This document shows, in pieces, positions 1-11,895 of a stretch of DNA of 64,000 nt; within the stretch, counting starts at the first letter, position 1, and every line of letters begins with the position of its first letter. This DNA comes from Hymenolepis diminuta. Lineage: Eukaryota; Platyhelminthes; Cestoda; Cyclophyllidea; Hymenolepididae. The notes beneath the pieces are model-generated. The model made no database searches. It had not been told where the DNA came from and was given only the letters and a program-made list of their open reading frames with translations. A program made the translations under genes and the position numbers. Where the stretch lies: assembly GCA_900708905.1 (NCBI GenBank), contig CAADRB010000084.1, forward strand, positions 152,780-216,779, in the 5' to 3' direction.

Positions 1-3000
1 TCTCTCCATCTTAATATGGTATTCAAATATTATGACAGGAAATTTTTACTTCAAAGTATTGTATTTTTGATGGGAAATTTAGAAGCTATGGGCATTGCTA
101 TCTACCATAAACATAGATATATTTCTTCTAAAAATCTACACAAAGTTAGAGGGATCTTGACTAGATCCGCACTACAAGAATCCAGAGAAGAGTATTTCAT
201 TTGATTAAGGATGCATCACGCTAACGAAACATAATTATCATATCTAAATACGTTACTGACTACTCGAACGCATAAAAATTGCTCCATAGTATTCTCAGAA
301 ATAAAAATGAAATTAATGGCGCATTTCTAAGTAAATACGGAAACGAACTTTTAAAGAGCGAATTCGCATCGTAGGAAATGCGTAAATAGGTATGAGAATT
401 CGATCCAATAGGCGTGAGATGACAAATCAAAATCACTGTCACCCTTGCTATATTGTGAGGGACTTTTAGGCTCGTTGGTGACTACGGAAGCAGTTAGAAG
501 ATCCCGTAATTCTAAGCTTGGGGCGATTCTAGATATATGAGTTTTCCTGATTCTATTCTTTAACTGGGTTGCGGAATAAAAAATAAATATAGCTGATTTA
601 AAAAATATGTTTCAGCATACGATCCTTAACTTTGGATGACAGAAACCGAGTCGGAAGAAGAGCAGACTATGTGATTCGTCATCCTTTACTTTAATTTCCA
701 TTTAAACTCATTTTTTCCTAATTATGCATTTTAGAAGAAAGCGAAAGTCTGGAATTGGCCCGATTTAAAGATGGGTTAGTGGTGCCACACACATCGTCAT
801 AGCTACAGTTATGTTAGCTGGTCTAATGTTGCATTTTAAACGTTACCCCTTCATCAACATCATTTAACTCTGTTTGATAGATTTTGCAATTTTAAATTAA
901 GTTAATAATACATGTGGCTAAATCAGGTACCTCAAAATCTACCCCAATATCTAGGTTCTCGATATATTTAGGTATCAAGGCAAATAAGCCGGAAGTGAAA
1001 ATTTTAAAGAGTTGTAAGTAATATACTTCTTCCTTTCAACAATCATAGTATAGACAAGTACACCAAAATAGTCTTATTACTTTTGTGTGGTATAGTACCG
1101 CAATACGTAGCTCAAAATTACACGTGATATAAGTTCATCTAGAAATTGCAATATCTTCCTCTTCTAGGCTATAATTATTTTAGAAAATACCTCAAAGACT
1201 TTAAAATAACGTCTTTCTGTCCAATTTCCTAGTAATTGGGCTCACGATTCCCGGTGGGGCCTAGAAGATTCATCGGATTTTGATAAGTCTTAAGCAGAAA
1301 ATTGCGAGAATGTTATTCTAAATCCAAATTAAAGAGAGTCATTTAGTTTAACACTGAGATGTAGTGGTGTAAATTCGAATGTCATACTTTAACTTCAGTA
1401 TAAAGAGATATTATAGGCCAAAATAATTAACGTTGTCTGTTATCATCCTTGTTGCTTGAAATAAGCAAACCGGTTACAGTTTGTTTGAAAGGCACTTGGA
1501 CGAACAAATTAAAGTAAGAAGTACACATATAATTCGATCACTCAAATTTTTTTTAAACCGAAACTTGGCTTTTAAATTTCCTACGATAGTTTTCCCACTT
1601 TGCTTGAGTTTGTTAGATAGAAATTGCATTTCTTTCGTATTTCCTCTAAAAAGTCGTGTACTCACGAGAATCTTATTTTAGAAATCCTCAATCAGATATA
1701 TTTCTCTTGATTCCAGTCTTCTCAAAGGCACGCATCACGTATATGTTCTCCTAAATCGCAATTTATGGGGTTAAAAGATCGGCAGAAAACATATAACTGA
1801 AGGGAAGTGACGGACATCATCCCGCACTTCTTCATAGTTTTTAGACAAATACTTTTGACACAAGCTCCTGTAGATCTACTTCAAGCACATTTGATGGAAA
1901 TTGAGAACACAATCCGATTCATCTAAACTAACCGTTTCATAAGTCTTGAAAATGAGGTGGGTTTCGTCATTCAATCTTGCAGAGTTGTGCGGCTGCAGAT
2001 GTAAGTCGTCTTCTACCAGAAAATGGATTAGTTGAAGTTTGTGAAATTCCTAACAATAAATGCTCTCATTTATGAAAAAAACTGACTGTCGTAAAACTGT
2101 AAAAGTAGACTCCAATCTTACTCCAAATCAAATATCTTAACCGAAAGGGGTGTTAAGAACAAACTTCGATCGCAGCTTTTCTTTTCGGTAATTCAATAAT
2201 AAGCAGAAATCATGTCATCTGGATGGCCGATTTATAATACTTATTCGAACTTCATATATTAAAAGCATTTGCTTTATGACTCCATATTACCTATCAGTAA
2301 TATTTTAGATTTAATTAATCGGATTATTTAAGCCAAGAATAAAGGAGGTTCCCTACGCCTGTCTCACTACCCTAATTAGCAATTCTCAAATCTGGTGGCC
2401 GCAAATCTCCCGCTAATTGAGTAATGGTTTGCCATTTGATTTGACTACAGGTTAGTACATGCTGAAATCAAATATGCTTATTACGTTTGTACTCATATAC
2501 AAAGAACTACGGTTTACTAGAATATGAATCTATTTAGGAAAGTTCTTGTATAGTATTAGGACCACTCGTAGTTTTAGAAATCCTCTCAGTTAAAGAATCG
2601 ATCATCTGACGTATGAGTCATTTTGGAATTGTATTCAATTTAGTATGTGTACAGAATGTTTAGGATTCTTTTAAAGTTACAGGTAAAGACATTAGTCGGA
2701 CTCGCATAGTGAATGAGCATTCTCTGATCACATGGCTCTGCCTGATCTTATTTGGAGTGAAAATCTGTTAGGAAAGCGAGCTTGCCAGTAGAGTAAATTT
2801 ATTTTGGATTCATTTGCGCACAAATAAGGCAGCCCTATAAGGTCACTTTGTGACCTTAATTTCAGCTAAAGGACTTAATAAAAGTGGGATCACGAAGTAC
2901 TAATAGCCTAAGTAGATCCATTCAGTACCCTTATAATGCTGGAAGATTATGCTAAAACGTCTAAAAATCGCGATTTATTTATCGATCAGTTAATCAAATA

Positions 3001-3863
3001 AATAAGGTAAAGTTTAAATTCTATTAGGTTCTTATTATCATTTAAATACAAATCGGCAGTTTTTTGTAAAAATAGTCGAAAACGCATGGCCTTGACCGCT
3101 TTCGTGAATAAATAAATGATCGGATAAGATCGCTTGTCTAAATTAGCCTTTAAATGAAGTAGGGATCAAATCTAGCTTAGTTTAGCAGTATTCGTTTGAG
3201 GGAAAGAATTTGGTATAAACTCGCTAAATGAGAAGTTTTATGTTTGAGAATTCATTATCTCTGCTGAGGCTTTTCTCCTACACGATAAATCATTAATTCA
3301 CTGCGCAGTTAGGGAAAATAACTTTTTGGGAAAGTATTTACTCAATATATGTACTGATAATAGCAATAAGTGGAGATCTTTAAAGAGAAACGGAAAATTC
3401 ATCAGAAATTTTACATGCTTAGAAAACTCGTAAACACTATTTGACTTTTTTCTTTTCAAGAAAGGAAGCGTAAGGAAAAGAACGTAGAGTAGATATGATA
3501 TAGCTCTTTCTTCAGGGTAAAGTCAATTTCTGTATCAACACTAAGCAGTAATTAAATTATCAATGTTTAGTTAATTGACCGAAGGAAACAGACAAACAGA
3601 AAGGCTACTCAAAAGCAAACGACTAAACTAACATCTCATTGTAGTAGTGTTAGTAAACAAAAGTGACTGTTACGATAGTATCTCACTCGAGCATAACTCA
3701 TTTGCGAGTCAATGAAGCATCCAAGTATTCAAACATTTATCCACGGTAATATCAAACACTCAAGGGACTTCCAGACTCCTCATATATTTCTGTCTTGATT
3801 AGCGGTTTGGAGAATACCTCCTTCTCAACTGCATCTCTGATGTTAATGCGGGAGAAAACTCAC
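1..3863. other. No gene seen; probable intron or downstream part of the calsyntenin gene
   Basis: AT-rich sequence with stops in all frames and no exon I can recognise on either strand. The calsyntenin exon at 3864-4094 ends with an open splice donor (GTGAGT on the minus strand), so later exons (LamG-like domain, membrane segment, cytoplasmic tail) must lie further left. I could not find them here, and they probably lie outside the window. Confidence 0.5.
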
Positions 3864-4094
3864 CACAAAGTTTGCGCTGTTCATGAAGACTCTTCTGATC
3901 ATGTCTACATAAGGATGGCGATGCAGTGGTGAGAGATTCCGAGGGATTGGCATGACGAAGGATGACATCTGTGTAGATTCGTGACTCACTTGAATCACAG
4001 GCCATGCCACACATGTCCAGACGGTAGTTCTGGGGCCACAGTAGACGTTTGGGTTGTTGTTCATTCGATGAGTAGAACAGAGTTGAGGGCAAAT
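3864..4094 (-). CDS. CLSTN: Calsyntenin exon: post-cadherin Cys-containing region
   Basis: This is a 231-bp exon with acceptor CCTTTTCAG|ATTTGCC and donor TTTGTG|GTGAGT. It encodes PQNYRLDMCG, SESRIYTDV, then CRHDQKSLHEQRKLCG. This aligns with the region between the cadherin repeats and the LamG-like domain (the ETCDG ... C-R-T-SEKSLQKLCG pattern of animal calsyntenins). Confidence 0.9.
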
Positions 4095-7000
4095 CTGAAA
4101 AGGCATAAGGTCGAGGTTAGATTAGAAGCAGTAAGCTTCCACTTATTGTCATGACAAAGTAGTTAAACTCGAGGTACAAGTCGTGAAGAAGCTCCAAAAT
4201 ATCTTAAAATAGCAGACTAGCTTGTGTTAAATCACGTAAAAGGTTGATTTTACCATCCACTCTTAACATACATTTTGACATGCAGATGTCAGATCTAAAG
4301 AAAAGTATGTGTGTAAAAGGAATTATCAACAGTCACGGAGAAGAGAAGAAATGGAGAGAAACCCCTGGAAAATCAAATTTCCAACTTTTAATAGTCCCAT
4401 CCCCGTAGCCGCCAAAAACATCACTTGAAGCATATCTTTGACACGAGACTTAAAATCAATATCTTTATTCAACGAAATCAATAACATTCAGTTCTTAAAT
4501 AATAAATTAGTAATTGGACACACACACATATATATATATATACGTATAATGGACAAAATTACAGGTGGTAATAACTCTAATTTTTTAATCAAAAAATAAA
4601 TAGACCCTCATATTTTTGTCTAAATTATTCCACTTTCAAAGCCACCTTCTTTGTCTCTTAGACGTTAGACGAATATTATTAGATATTACTCCTTAGCAAA
4701 CGCTAATGACAATAGATAAAGTCGAAGGTGCATTATTCTTTCATGAAATTTATTTGAAGCAAAATATTTTCGCATCAAAATTTTGTTCCTCATTTTAAAA
4801 CCTAAAAGACCAAAGCTTTTACTTATATTGATGGCAATAAGCACCAGAGGAACTCAAATTAAGGCAGTACCCAAAGTAAGGCAGTTGTTCTATTTGCTTA
4901 AACCACGACTAAAGAAATACCATATTTTACTAATGATTCCATCGATCTAATTCACTTCGCGAAATTTGGCCATATAATGAGTGTTTGTTGATTTCGTTCT
5001 GAAACGCACCGCATCTGCTTTGATATATTTGCTTGGTTACCGACTACGAACTTGAAAAAATGGATACAATCTATTTCGATTTCAAATTCTATGTGAATTG
5101 ACATTTGAGTCTAAAATGATGAGTCCATCAAAAAGTGGAAACAGCTCAGTAATTCCCGAAATCACCGCTTGAATTCCTTTGATCACTTTAGACATGCACA
5201 CATGCTCATCAAATAATACGCGGGTTAACTAAAAACACCACTAATATAGCAATCTGCAACTGCGTATTTGACCGTAAGAACGTAAAATACAAACTGAGGG
5301 AAGAGTAAATATTGTCTGACTAAAACCACTCGAAATATGTTATAAGTAATCAATGAAATTATTTTTGAATCCATTATTTTATTTAACTAACTATAAATGA
5401 AGCTATACTAAGCGTTAAATAAAGTAACACATTTTTGAAGGTGGCATTTTTGAAGAGTTAGAGACTATTGATTGTTGGCTAAATTTGCGAAAATCGTGGC
5501 ATCGCAATTAAATAAACATTTGATTGATTCGTAATTATAAATACTTTAATCTGTTAGACTCTTGATATTCTCTCACAAATACCCTCATTTTACCGTACGA
5601 TTTAAATTGTAGTGGTAATCCATTAGGTAAATCTAATTGCGAAAATGTCAAAGTTCATAAGGCCGAATAAATATCGATTGTTGGGAAAATTGGCGGATGA
5701 AATTGTTTTTTCAATCGTCATATAATTATGTGTATTACCAAACCAAAAACACTTGAGTTCAAGATTTTCTACATTCTTTTGGATTCAGGTATGCTTATAA
5801 TTTTATTATTCGCTGGTCAATGCATGATTTGACAACATGACTTATCTTCTAAACCTATTAGCTCAAACTACAAGTTTCATTGCTATTTGCTAAAAAATGA
5901 GGGCAATATAGAACTTACCATTCCATTTAGGTTGGCAGTTACTTTCAACAACCCGAATGTTCACAATGGCGGTGGCTTTATTCACTCCTGTATTTCCGCA
6001 GTCATTGTATTGTACAGGGAACATATAACTTCTTGGAGAAGTTGCAGTGAGGAACTCGCGGGTGCGAATGACACCTAAAAAAATGGACAAATAAATACTA
6101 TGAACATTAAAGGACTCAGTCTGAGAGTTAGAAAATTTCTGCCAAGGCATAAAGGGATAGAAAATATTAATAGACTAAGGAAATTGGGAAACTTGAAGTA
6201 TTTTCCAATTAAAGAAAGACAAAATACTACAATTAATAATCGACCTTCCCAACGCTCAACATGTGAAGAGCAGAAGCATTGGTTTCACAAATCCATCTAC
6301 GTTTCACTTTTATTACTGTTCTTCGGAGTTTATTCCCATATGAATTTGTTCAAGATTAATCAGATTTAAATCCAATTTGTTTTCCTCTAAAGGCTTCAGT
6401 TACATAAATAAAAAAATTTTCAGATGATCGTTATGCAAGCTCAGTTTAATATCCATTTCGTTCATTGGGAGAAATACTTACTTATAAATAAGCAAAAATA
6501 TTATTGCGCTAATTTGGATCTATCTAAAGCAAATTTTCACACGAGAACAACAGCTTGTCAGTACTAGGAAGTTTATTAATATAGAGTTTCTTGAAGCTTT
6601 TACCTTAGGGAATAGCGAAAGTCACTAGAGAAGTGTAAACTGTGAAAAATTTTTACGTTTAGCTAGTGAATCGGCCGCGTTATTAAATTTTAACTTCACA
6701 TCAATCGACAAATCATAAACATTGATGTAATTATTAAACTTATAATAAATCTGATACAATGTATAGGGGAATGTCAAGATGGTATGTGAATTCATAAAAT
6801 CTTCAATATGCTGTTGACATTTCGTAAATGGAGGCCTGGTAGATTTGACCAACCCAGAAAAGTTTACAAATTACTTCGAAAGTTCGGTTGATCGTACACC
6901 AACTTAAAATAGAGGAAGTGTTTGCAGTCTCCGACGAATTAAAAGTCCGACTTTTTAGTTCTGCAGGATGCGAGTGGTCGCTAGGGCATTTATATTATGC

Positions 7001-10000
7001 AGATGACTTATATCTTATCACTAATTCAATAGGAAATGCAGAAAAACTTCTACGAAGATGCAAATTAATACAAGACCAATACACTATGGAAACGGCGTAT
7101 GAAAAGACAGTCTGGATGTGCATAAGTTTAGATCTGGAATAGCCATAACTTCAATTATATGAAGACAGAATTAATCAAATGAGCTCCCATACAAATCTTG
7201 GATCTCTCGGGTACTTGGGATAAAAACTTAAGCAAAATTGCTTGGTCGAGCCTGTTTTTCTTGACAGTTTGTCAGCTATTGCCATTCGCAGGGTGGTTGA
7301 TAACAAACTGAGGGCTGTTCAGAACGCAGCTCGGCGGACGAAATTGGGCCTGTACAGCAGACGACAGATGGGTGTTTGGGTGCTGGTGGAAAACGAATTC
7401 CTCTGAGAAACCTCACCACACAATTACGTAGACGTGGCTTATCTTCTGGACAAGTCTGGCCAAAAAATGCGATACAATTGCCAACTTTTATTAAATTCCC
7501 AATTAACGGAATTGGGAAAATCCAAAAGTTCCCATACAAAGAGCTGGCTTAGGTAGCTAAATGCAGATATAAAGCAGATATTCGGCGAGAAAGAGCATGC
7601 GGTTTGGATACAGAACCCTAACAAGAAATCTATCCCATGTCTAGTAGAAAAAGAGCCACAAATAAGAGGTGTGAGAAAAAGGGAAATAATTTGCATGGAA
7701 GCTTGCTTTTATTGATTCTTTACAAACACATTACACAGTCGAATAGACCATCATCGAAACGCAAATTGACAGAAATTCTTGCCTGGTGGATAGCTGCCGA
7801 AGATGCTCTGTGAAAAGGGGATGGTTACGAAATCATTCGAAAAAATGCCACTGGGAATGTCAATGTAGCGATGAAATGAATAATTTAAAACACTCTGAAG
7901 GAGATTAAAATGCGGGTAATCTGATGATTTCAGAGCCCCAAAACTTTCTGGCATTGCTTAAATCACTTTCATCACCATATACGTGTAAACGCTTTCCATG
8001 ATTAAAAATAGTAAATTTTTCAGTTTGTCATGATTACCAATAATAATGACAAAGAATGTCTCAAGTAGTTTAATCTTTATTTCTCAAACTGAACTTGGTT
8101 CACAATTTTTATCCGTCAAATAGTCCACTTTGCGAAAATTAATATTGAAGATTTAATTATACTTTTGAGGGTAAATTGTTTCCTTTAAATTTTTCGGTTA
8201 AGCTTTATATTACTGAAAGAGTTATAAAGATTATATCGCAGCTCTTCTGCAAATTATCCATAAATGTTATTTCCAAGTAAATATTTTAACGACTATTCAC
8301 ACATTAAGGTTCCTTATAACCGGTAAGCTACTGTGATTCTCTTAATAGCTTTGGTATAAATTGAAGGATGACCCTCTACGTATTCCCAAAATTACTCGTT
8401 ATTCTCATTCTCTATGAGAATACTTCGGATTTTCATTCACGAAGCCGCAGCGATATCCCTTATATCCCAATGACTCAAACCTCCATCTGTCATATCTAGA
8501 CGTCTATCGAGTCTCCTTATTTCTATGACTCCCGTTTCATTTGAAAGTACATCTGCACTCATACCTCACGCGCGCCCTTGCGCAAGTGACTCATATAAGC
8601 AGCTTTTTTATTTCCACTCACATACGCGAAGACACTTTTGTCATCCACCGGCTCCTGCGCTTCTCTCTGTTCTCTTCTCTCCACTCCTCTCTCTTTCATC
8701 TTTCCTACTTGCTCGAATTCCTCTCGCGGTTTATTCAATACACGTTCGCCTACTCAACTCTTTGTGTTCAACTTTTAAAACCGTTGTTGCTGTCGGTAGC
8801 TGTTCCAGTAATAGTAGAAGCAAGAAAATAGTTCCAGCTTATAATGATTGACGGTGTGCAGCAACAGCACTAACATTAAGTCTGTTAGATCGATAGAGCA
8901 GATAAATTCTAGCAAATGTGACCAATCTAACATCAGTCCAATCGGTTAAGAAAAATGATTTCGAGATCACACACAATGAACTCTCACTAAATTTCTCTCC
9001 CACCGTACTGGTAAAATTACCACTTCTGTAAGCGTGCAGGTAATCAAATCAAAGCTTTAGTTGTCAATTATATGTACACCTTACTAACTCTCTTACTTGA
9101 GTTGCATGTGATGGCAGTACGCACCAACGAGATTAAATACAGGTAATTTGATGACGTAGTATGGGGCACATCAAATGACTGGCAAAGACTACCATGAAGC
9201 ACCGAAAACTGTGTTAAGTTACTATCAGGAGATCCCGTCACTTTTAAGTGGAGTAATAATTCTTCATACCTTAATTAAATTATGGAAACTAAATTGGATT
9301 ATGTAACTTAGATGAAACGATCGGCCTTTGTACGGTTCCCATAAAAACTATACGTAATGATACTTGTTTTATAGACTTTCATATGATCAAGACCTTTTGT
9401 TATACGATTTTTAAGTGTTGTAATAAACTAACAAGTTAATACTGGTATAATTGAGAGATAAGACGGAAAAAAAGGGATATTAACCACCTATTTCATAAAC
9501 AGTTCGATATTTAATTGTGACGGGTTATTTATCGATTTTTCAGCTGCAATTGATCCTAATCTCTCCCGAAAGTTGATCATTATGATTTTTACCTGAAAAA
9601 TTTTAACGATTTTGGGCCTAAATTAGTAGGTACTGATCGTTTATAAAGCGAACGATAAGTAATGCTTCGTCACCAAGTTAACATTAAAAGTACCTCTAAA
9701 TTAGGGACTTTAGGAACTCGAGAAAAATCTTTGCCGCGATCAAACCACTTTGGTACCAAGTGTAAATTTATAACACAAGAAGTGGGTTCTTGAGACACTT
9801 GGAGGTGGCACAATTACTTATGACATGTAAAGATCTTGCAAAACACGAATCAACAATGTCTCTGGGCATCAATAAACAGAGAGTTCAAATTATTACAGTA
9901 CAGGTATGATATTAATTTCAAATGTCAAATTATCAGTAGTTATTAATAGCGAATGCATTTGTAACGCACATAAAATGATATGATCATTCACAATATTATT

Positions 10001-11895
10001 TTAATGGTTTAAATGGCATTTAAAATCTGTTTGTTTTTTTTAGATAAAAGACCCCGAAGCACAAACAACTACATGGAAAATTACGATTGCTTTCCAATGA
10101 AGATATCAATTTAAGATAGAAAATTGTAAAAGAATTTAAATGTGTTAAATTCGAATTCCTTGAATCAAAAATATTAATTAAATAACGTGGGATGAAGCAC
10201 TTAACATTCTTCTATTTTTGGGACAGTAAGATAAATTTTAGAAACAAACAGTATAAGTTCACTACTCATTTAATACAAATGATAATCAAGGACTTTTAGA
10301 AGGTAAAGAAATTAAATAAATGTTGAGAAAGATACCGGAAATAACAATTTTAGGCAAGAAATGGTTTAAATTAACAAATAACCGCACTAAATAATGGTTT
10401 TCCAATTGAATTTTTATTTAAAAATTGTTCCTGAGAATTAGAAGATAATCAGTAGCAAAACTGTTTTCACATCTATAAGGTGTAAAACGTTTTGGAGCAT
10501 GTATTTTTAAATAATCGGAGGCAGTGGGTGGTCGATCAGACGTTTCGAATCCAATAAACGCAATTAGAAAACTCAGTTCCAACTTTGTTATGAGAGTGCT
10601 TATCCATAAAGCAGTTTAGCTCAAGCACAAATAGAGTAAAAATTAGACTTAGTCATCCCATTTCAGTTTTTTTAAACTTCGCTTATAAGCTTTTCCCTTA
10701 ATCTTATTGACGAATTCAGCTTATAAACAAAACTTCTTTCGAACGTTTGTTTACTTTTCCTAGTGGAATAAGTATTTTTAACCCAGCGTTTGCCTACTGC
10801 GATTCTCTAGACATCACAAAAGGTCAAATTAGTAAGTACACTAATGAGGTCGTTCTTATGAACAAAAAATTCCTTCAGAATGCACAGGAACAGAGATTTG
10901 ATCTATTATTAATTCATAAGGTAAGTTAGAAAACGAAATTTGGTTTAAAGCCTACAAATAGAACAACTTATTCTGCGGGGAATTTTTCACTTTTACGTTC
11001 CTATTTAGGTCGTTTCCATGGCTTCTACACAAAAGTTGATCATTTTGTAATTTAATCCTGGACGTAATGTGAATGTAAAACGCAAAACGTAATAAACACC
11101 ACATTAAAGTTTTGGACGATTTTTTTGTAGGAATTTATTCAGTTTCTTTAACTTGCCATGTGAATCAATGGTGAAGGGCACCATAGCCCCGGAGACCAGT
11201 GAGTAGCCACATTGACGAGTTTTGTCTTCGACTGAAGGGGAAGATGACTCATGCATGACAGTGACCTTGCCACAAATTGATCCGGCACTGCTATACATCG
11301 GAATGGGGAAATTGTAAATAGCATCGGTGAACCGAAGCTCCTCCTCGGCCCGAATGTTGATGTTCACCAAAACACTAAAAGTTAGCAAAAAGTGTTTAAA
11401 TAAAAATGAGTAAGAACTAATAAAATCATCTATAAAAGCCTAGAACAGGTTCAAATTGTAAAAAATAATATCTCAATTCATAATAAATTTTGAAATAATA
11501 TTGCTCTTGAAAAGATATTTAAATGTAAAATAATTTGTAAATTATATTAGTTTACCTTTGAGAGTGATTTGGTGGAGAATCACAGTCATAAGCTTCAATT
11601 TGGAAGGTGTACATTCGATTATAAGTAAAATCCACGGGAGCATCATTGCGAACTCGGACCTCTCCAGTACCAAGATTTGCATCCTTTAGATAAACCTCGA
11701 ACGGAAATTGGTAATCATCATTGACAATGGGACGAAATCCACAGATTTTATTTGAACGACTAATTTCAGGATTTGTGAATGCCCTCAGACGCGGTGAGAA
11801 CTTCACGAAGGACTCGTGTTTGAAAAGTTGTCCAACATACGCATTATTTGAGTTCTTTGGCAAGTCGAATTCGACGGCGGGGCCAAATCCGTAAG
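3864..11895 (-). CDS. CLSTN: Calsyntenin, partial gene (cadherin-repeat and following region)
   Basis: Four minus-strand exons join in frame: 11895-11556, 11374-11157, 6074-5919 and 4094-3864 (945 bp). Each has an AG acceptor and a GT or GC donor with matching phases. Calsyntenins are type I membrane proteins with two cadherin repeats and a LamG-like domain; they act at synapses and in kinesin-1 cargo transport. The order of matches to the family is: ICGF and YTFQIEAYDCD in repeat 1; the IDSHG-VIRTREFL segment and YNDCG in repeat 2; then the C-rich stretch ending in SLHEQRKLCG, which corresponds to the SLQKLCG-type segment of animal calsyntenins. The signal-peptide exon would lie to the right of 11895 and was not found. 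The C-terminal exons lie to the left. The 5.1-kb intron 6075-11156 uses a GC donor and contains a plus-strand transcript end. Confidence 0.93.
4518..4542. repeat. Dinucleotide microsatellite (CA)n/(TA)n
   Basis: An uninterrupted CA run passes directly into a TA run inside a calsyntenin intron. Confidence 0.9.
5919..6074 (-). CDS. CLSTN: Calsyntenin exon: end of cadherin repeat 2
   Basis: This is a 156-bp exon with acceptor TTTTTTTAG|GTGTCA and donor AATG|GTAAGT. It encodes VIRTREFLTATSPRSYMF, then YNDCG and a NIRVVESNCQPKWN tail. These match the second cadherin repeat and the C-PxW segment that follows it in calsyntenins. Confidence 0.92.
6888..7240 (+). pseudogene. Decayed non-LTR-type reverse transcriptase fragment
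   Basis: The reading frame from 6888 contains GHLYYADDLYLIT, with the YADD catalytic box of reverse transcriptase palm motif C at 6996-7007. A lysine-containing KTVWM segment about 35 residues later fits motif D. After the stop at 7140 the continuing sequence reads like the YLG thumb region. The flanking fingers, endonuclease and other domains are absent, so this is a short relic inside the large calsyntenin intron, antisense to that gene. A LINE-type source is likely, but the clade cannot be assigned by eye. Confidence 0.6.
7241..7700 (+). pseudogene. Unassigned degraded coding-like stretch downstream of the RT relic
   Basis: Two plus-strand frames stay open in turn and have protein-like composition: an NKLRAVQNAARRTKLGLYSR segment, then in another frame IPLRNLTTQLRRRGL and VWPKNAIQLPTF. 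There are single stop codons and a frameshift between them. It may be the C-terminal part of the same retroelement or an old processed pseudogene. I do not recognise the family. Confidence 0.3.
8345..8880 (+). repeat. Dispersed repeat A, copy 1 (AP-1/TATA core and CT-rich tract)
   Basis: Aligns over about 500 bp with 30395-30900. Shared blocks, in order, are: a TTGAAGRATRACCCTC segment, an ATTCTC-ATGA segment, a CACGAAGC segment, TATATC/ATGTC-type text, then the invariant AGTGACTCATATAA at 8585-8598, a pyrimidine-rich CTCT tract, and a GTTGTTGCTGT-like end. ORFs read across it are low-complexity products of the CT tract and are not treated as genes. It could be a solo LTR or another promoter-bearing element; no clear ends or target-site duplications were found. 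Confidence 0.65.
9856..9903 (+). CDS. Possible first exon of a plus-strand gene nested in calsyntenin
   Basis: An ATG starts 16 codons (MSLGINKQRVQIITVQ) ending at a good donor, CAG|GTATGA. A strong acceptor follows at 10043 (TTTTTTTTAG|ATAAAAG), but the frame opened there stops after 18 codons. The connection to the exons at 10764 and 11009 is therefore not established. Listed as a candidate only. Confidence 0.25.
10764..11050 (+). CDS. 3' exons of an unrecognised plus-strand gene inside a calsyntenin intron
   Basis: There are two exon-like segments. The first, 10764-10920, has acceptor TTACTTTTCCTAG|T and an ideal donor AAG|GTAAGT; it encodes 52 residues, including GQISKYTNEVVLMNKKFL and EQRFDLLLIHK. 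The second, 11009-11050, follows an 88-bp intron with acceptor TTCCTATTTAG; it continues in frame for 13 residues (VVSMASTQKLIIL) and stops at TAA. An AATAAA lies 40 bp downstream at 11091. The conjunction of four correct signals and a continuous frame supports a real gene end. The first exon needs an upstream exon ending after two codon bases. I do not recognise the protein. It is antisense to calsyntenin and ends 66 bp before a calsyntenin exon. Confidence 0.45.
11091..11096 (+). terminator. Candidate poly(A) signal AATAAA
   Basis: Canonical AATAAA located 40 bp after the TAA of the nested plus-strand gene, before the facing calsyntenin exon. Confidence 0.45.
11157..11374 (-). CDS. CLSTN: Calsyntenin exon: linker and cadherin repeat 2 start
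   Basis: This is a 218-bp exon. The acceptor is ACTTTTAG|TGTTTTGG. It encodes the VLVNINIRAEEELRFTDAIY inter-repeat segment and the C...QCGYSL...VPFTIDSHG block. Reading through the end of the exon would break the homology. Using the non-canonical donor ATG|GCAAGT at 11156 gives IDSHG joined to VIRTREFL, which restores both the frame and the family match. Confidence 0.92.
11556..11895 (-). CDS. CLSTN: Calsyntenin exon: N-terminal region and cadherin repeat 1
   Basis: This is a 340-bp exon. The acceptor is ATCTTTAG|CTTACG at 11895 and the donor is CAAAG|GTAAAC at 11556. It encodes a segment starting YGFGPAVEF, then ICGF, a VRVRNDAPVDF stretch and YTFQIEAYDCD, which is the first cadherin-like repeat of calsyntenins. 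The exon starts two bases into a codon and ends after two bases. A short upstream exon carrying the signal peptide is therefore needed. Confidence 0.92.

Noticed and set aside
8525..8851. Two overlapping plus-strand ORFs of about 100 codons
   Set aside because: They are products of the CT-rich tract of dispersed repeat A. The encoded Ser/Leu/Phe-rich sequences are low-complexity and are not kept in the copy at 30.4-30.9 kb.
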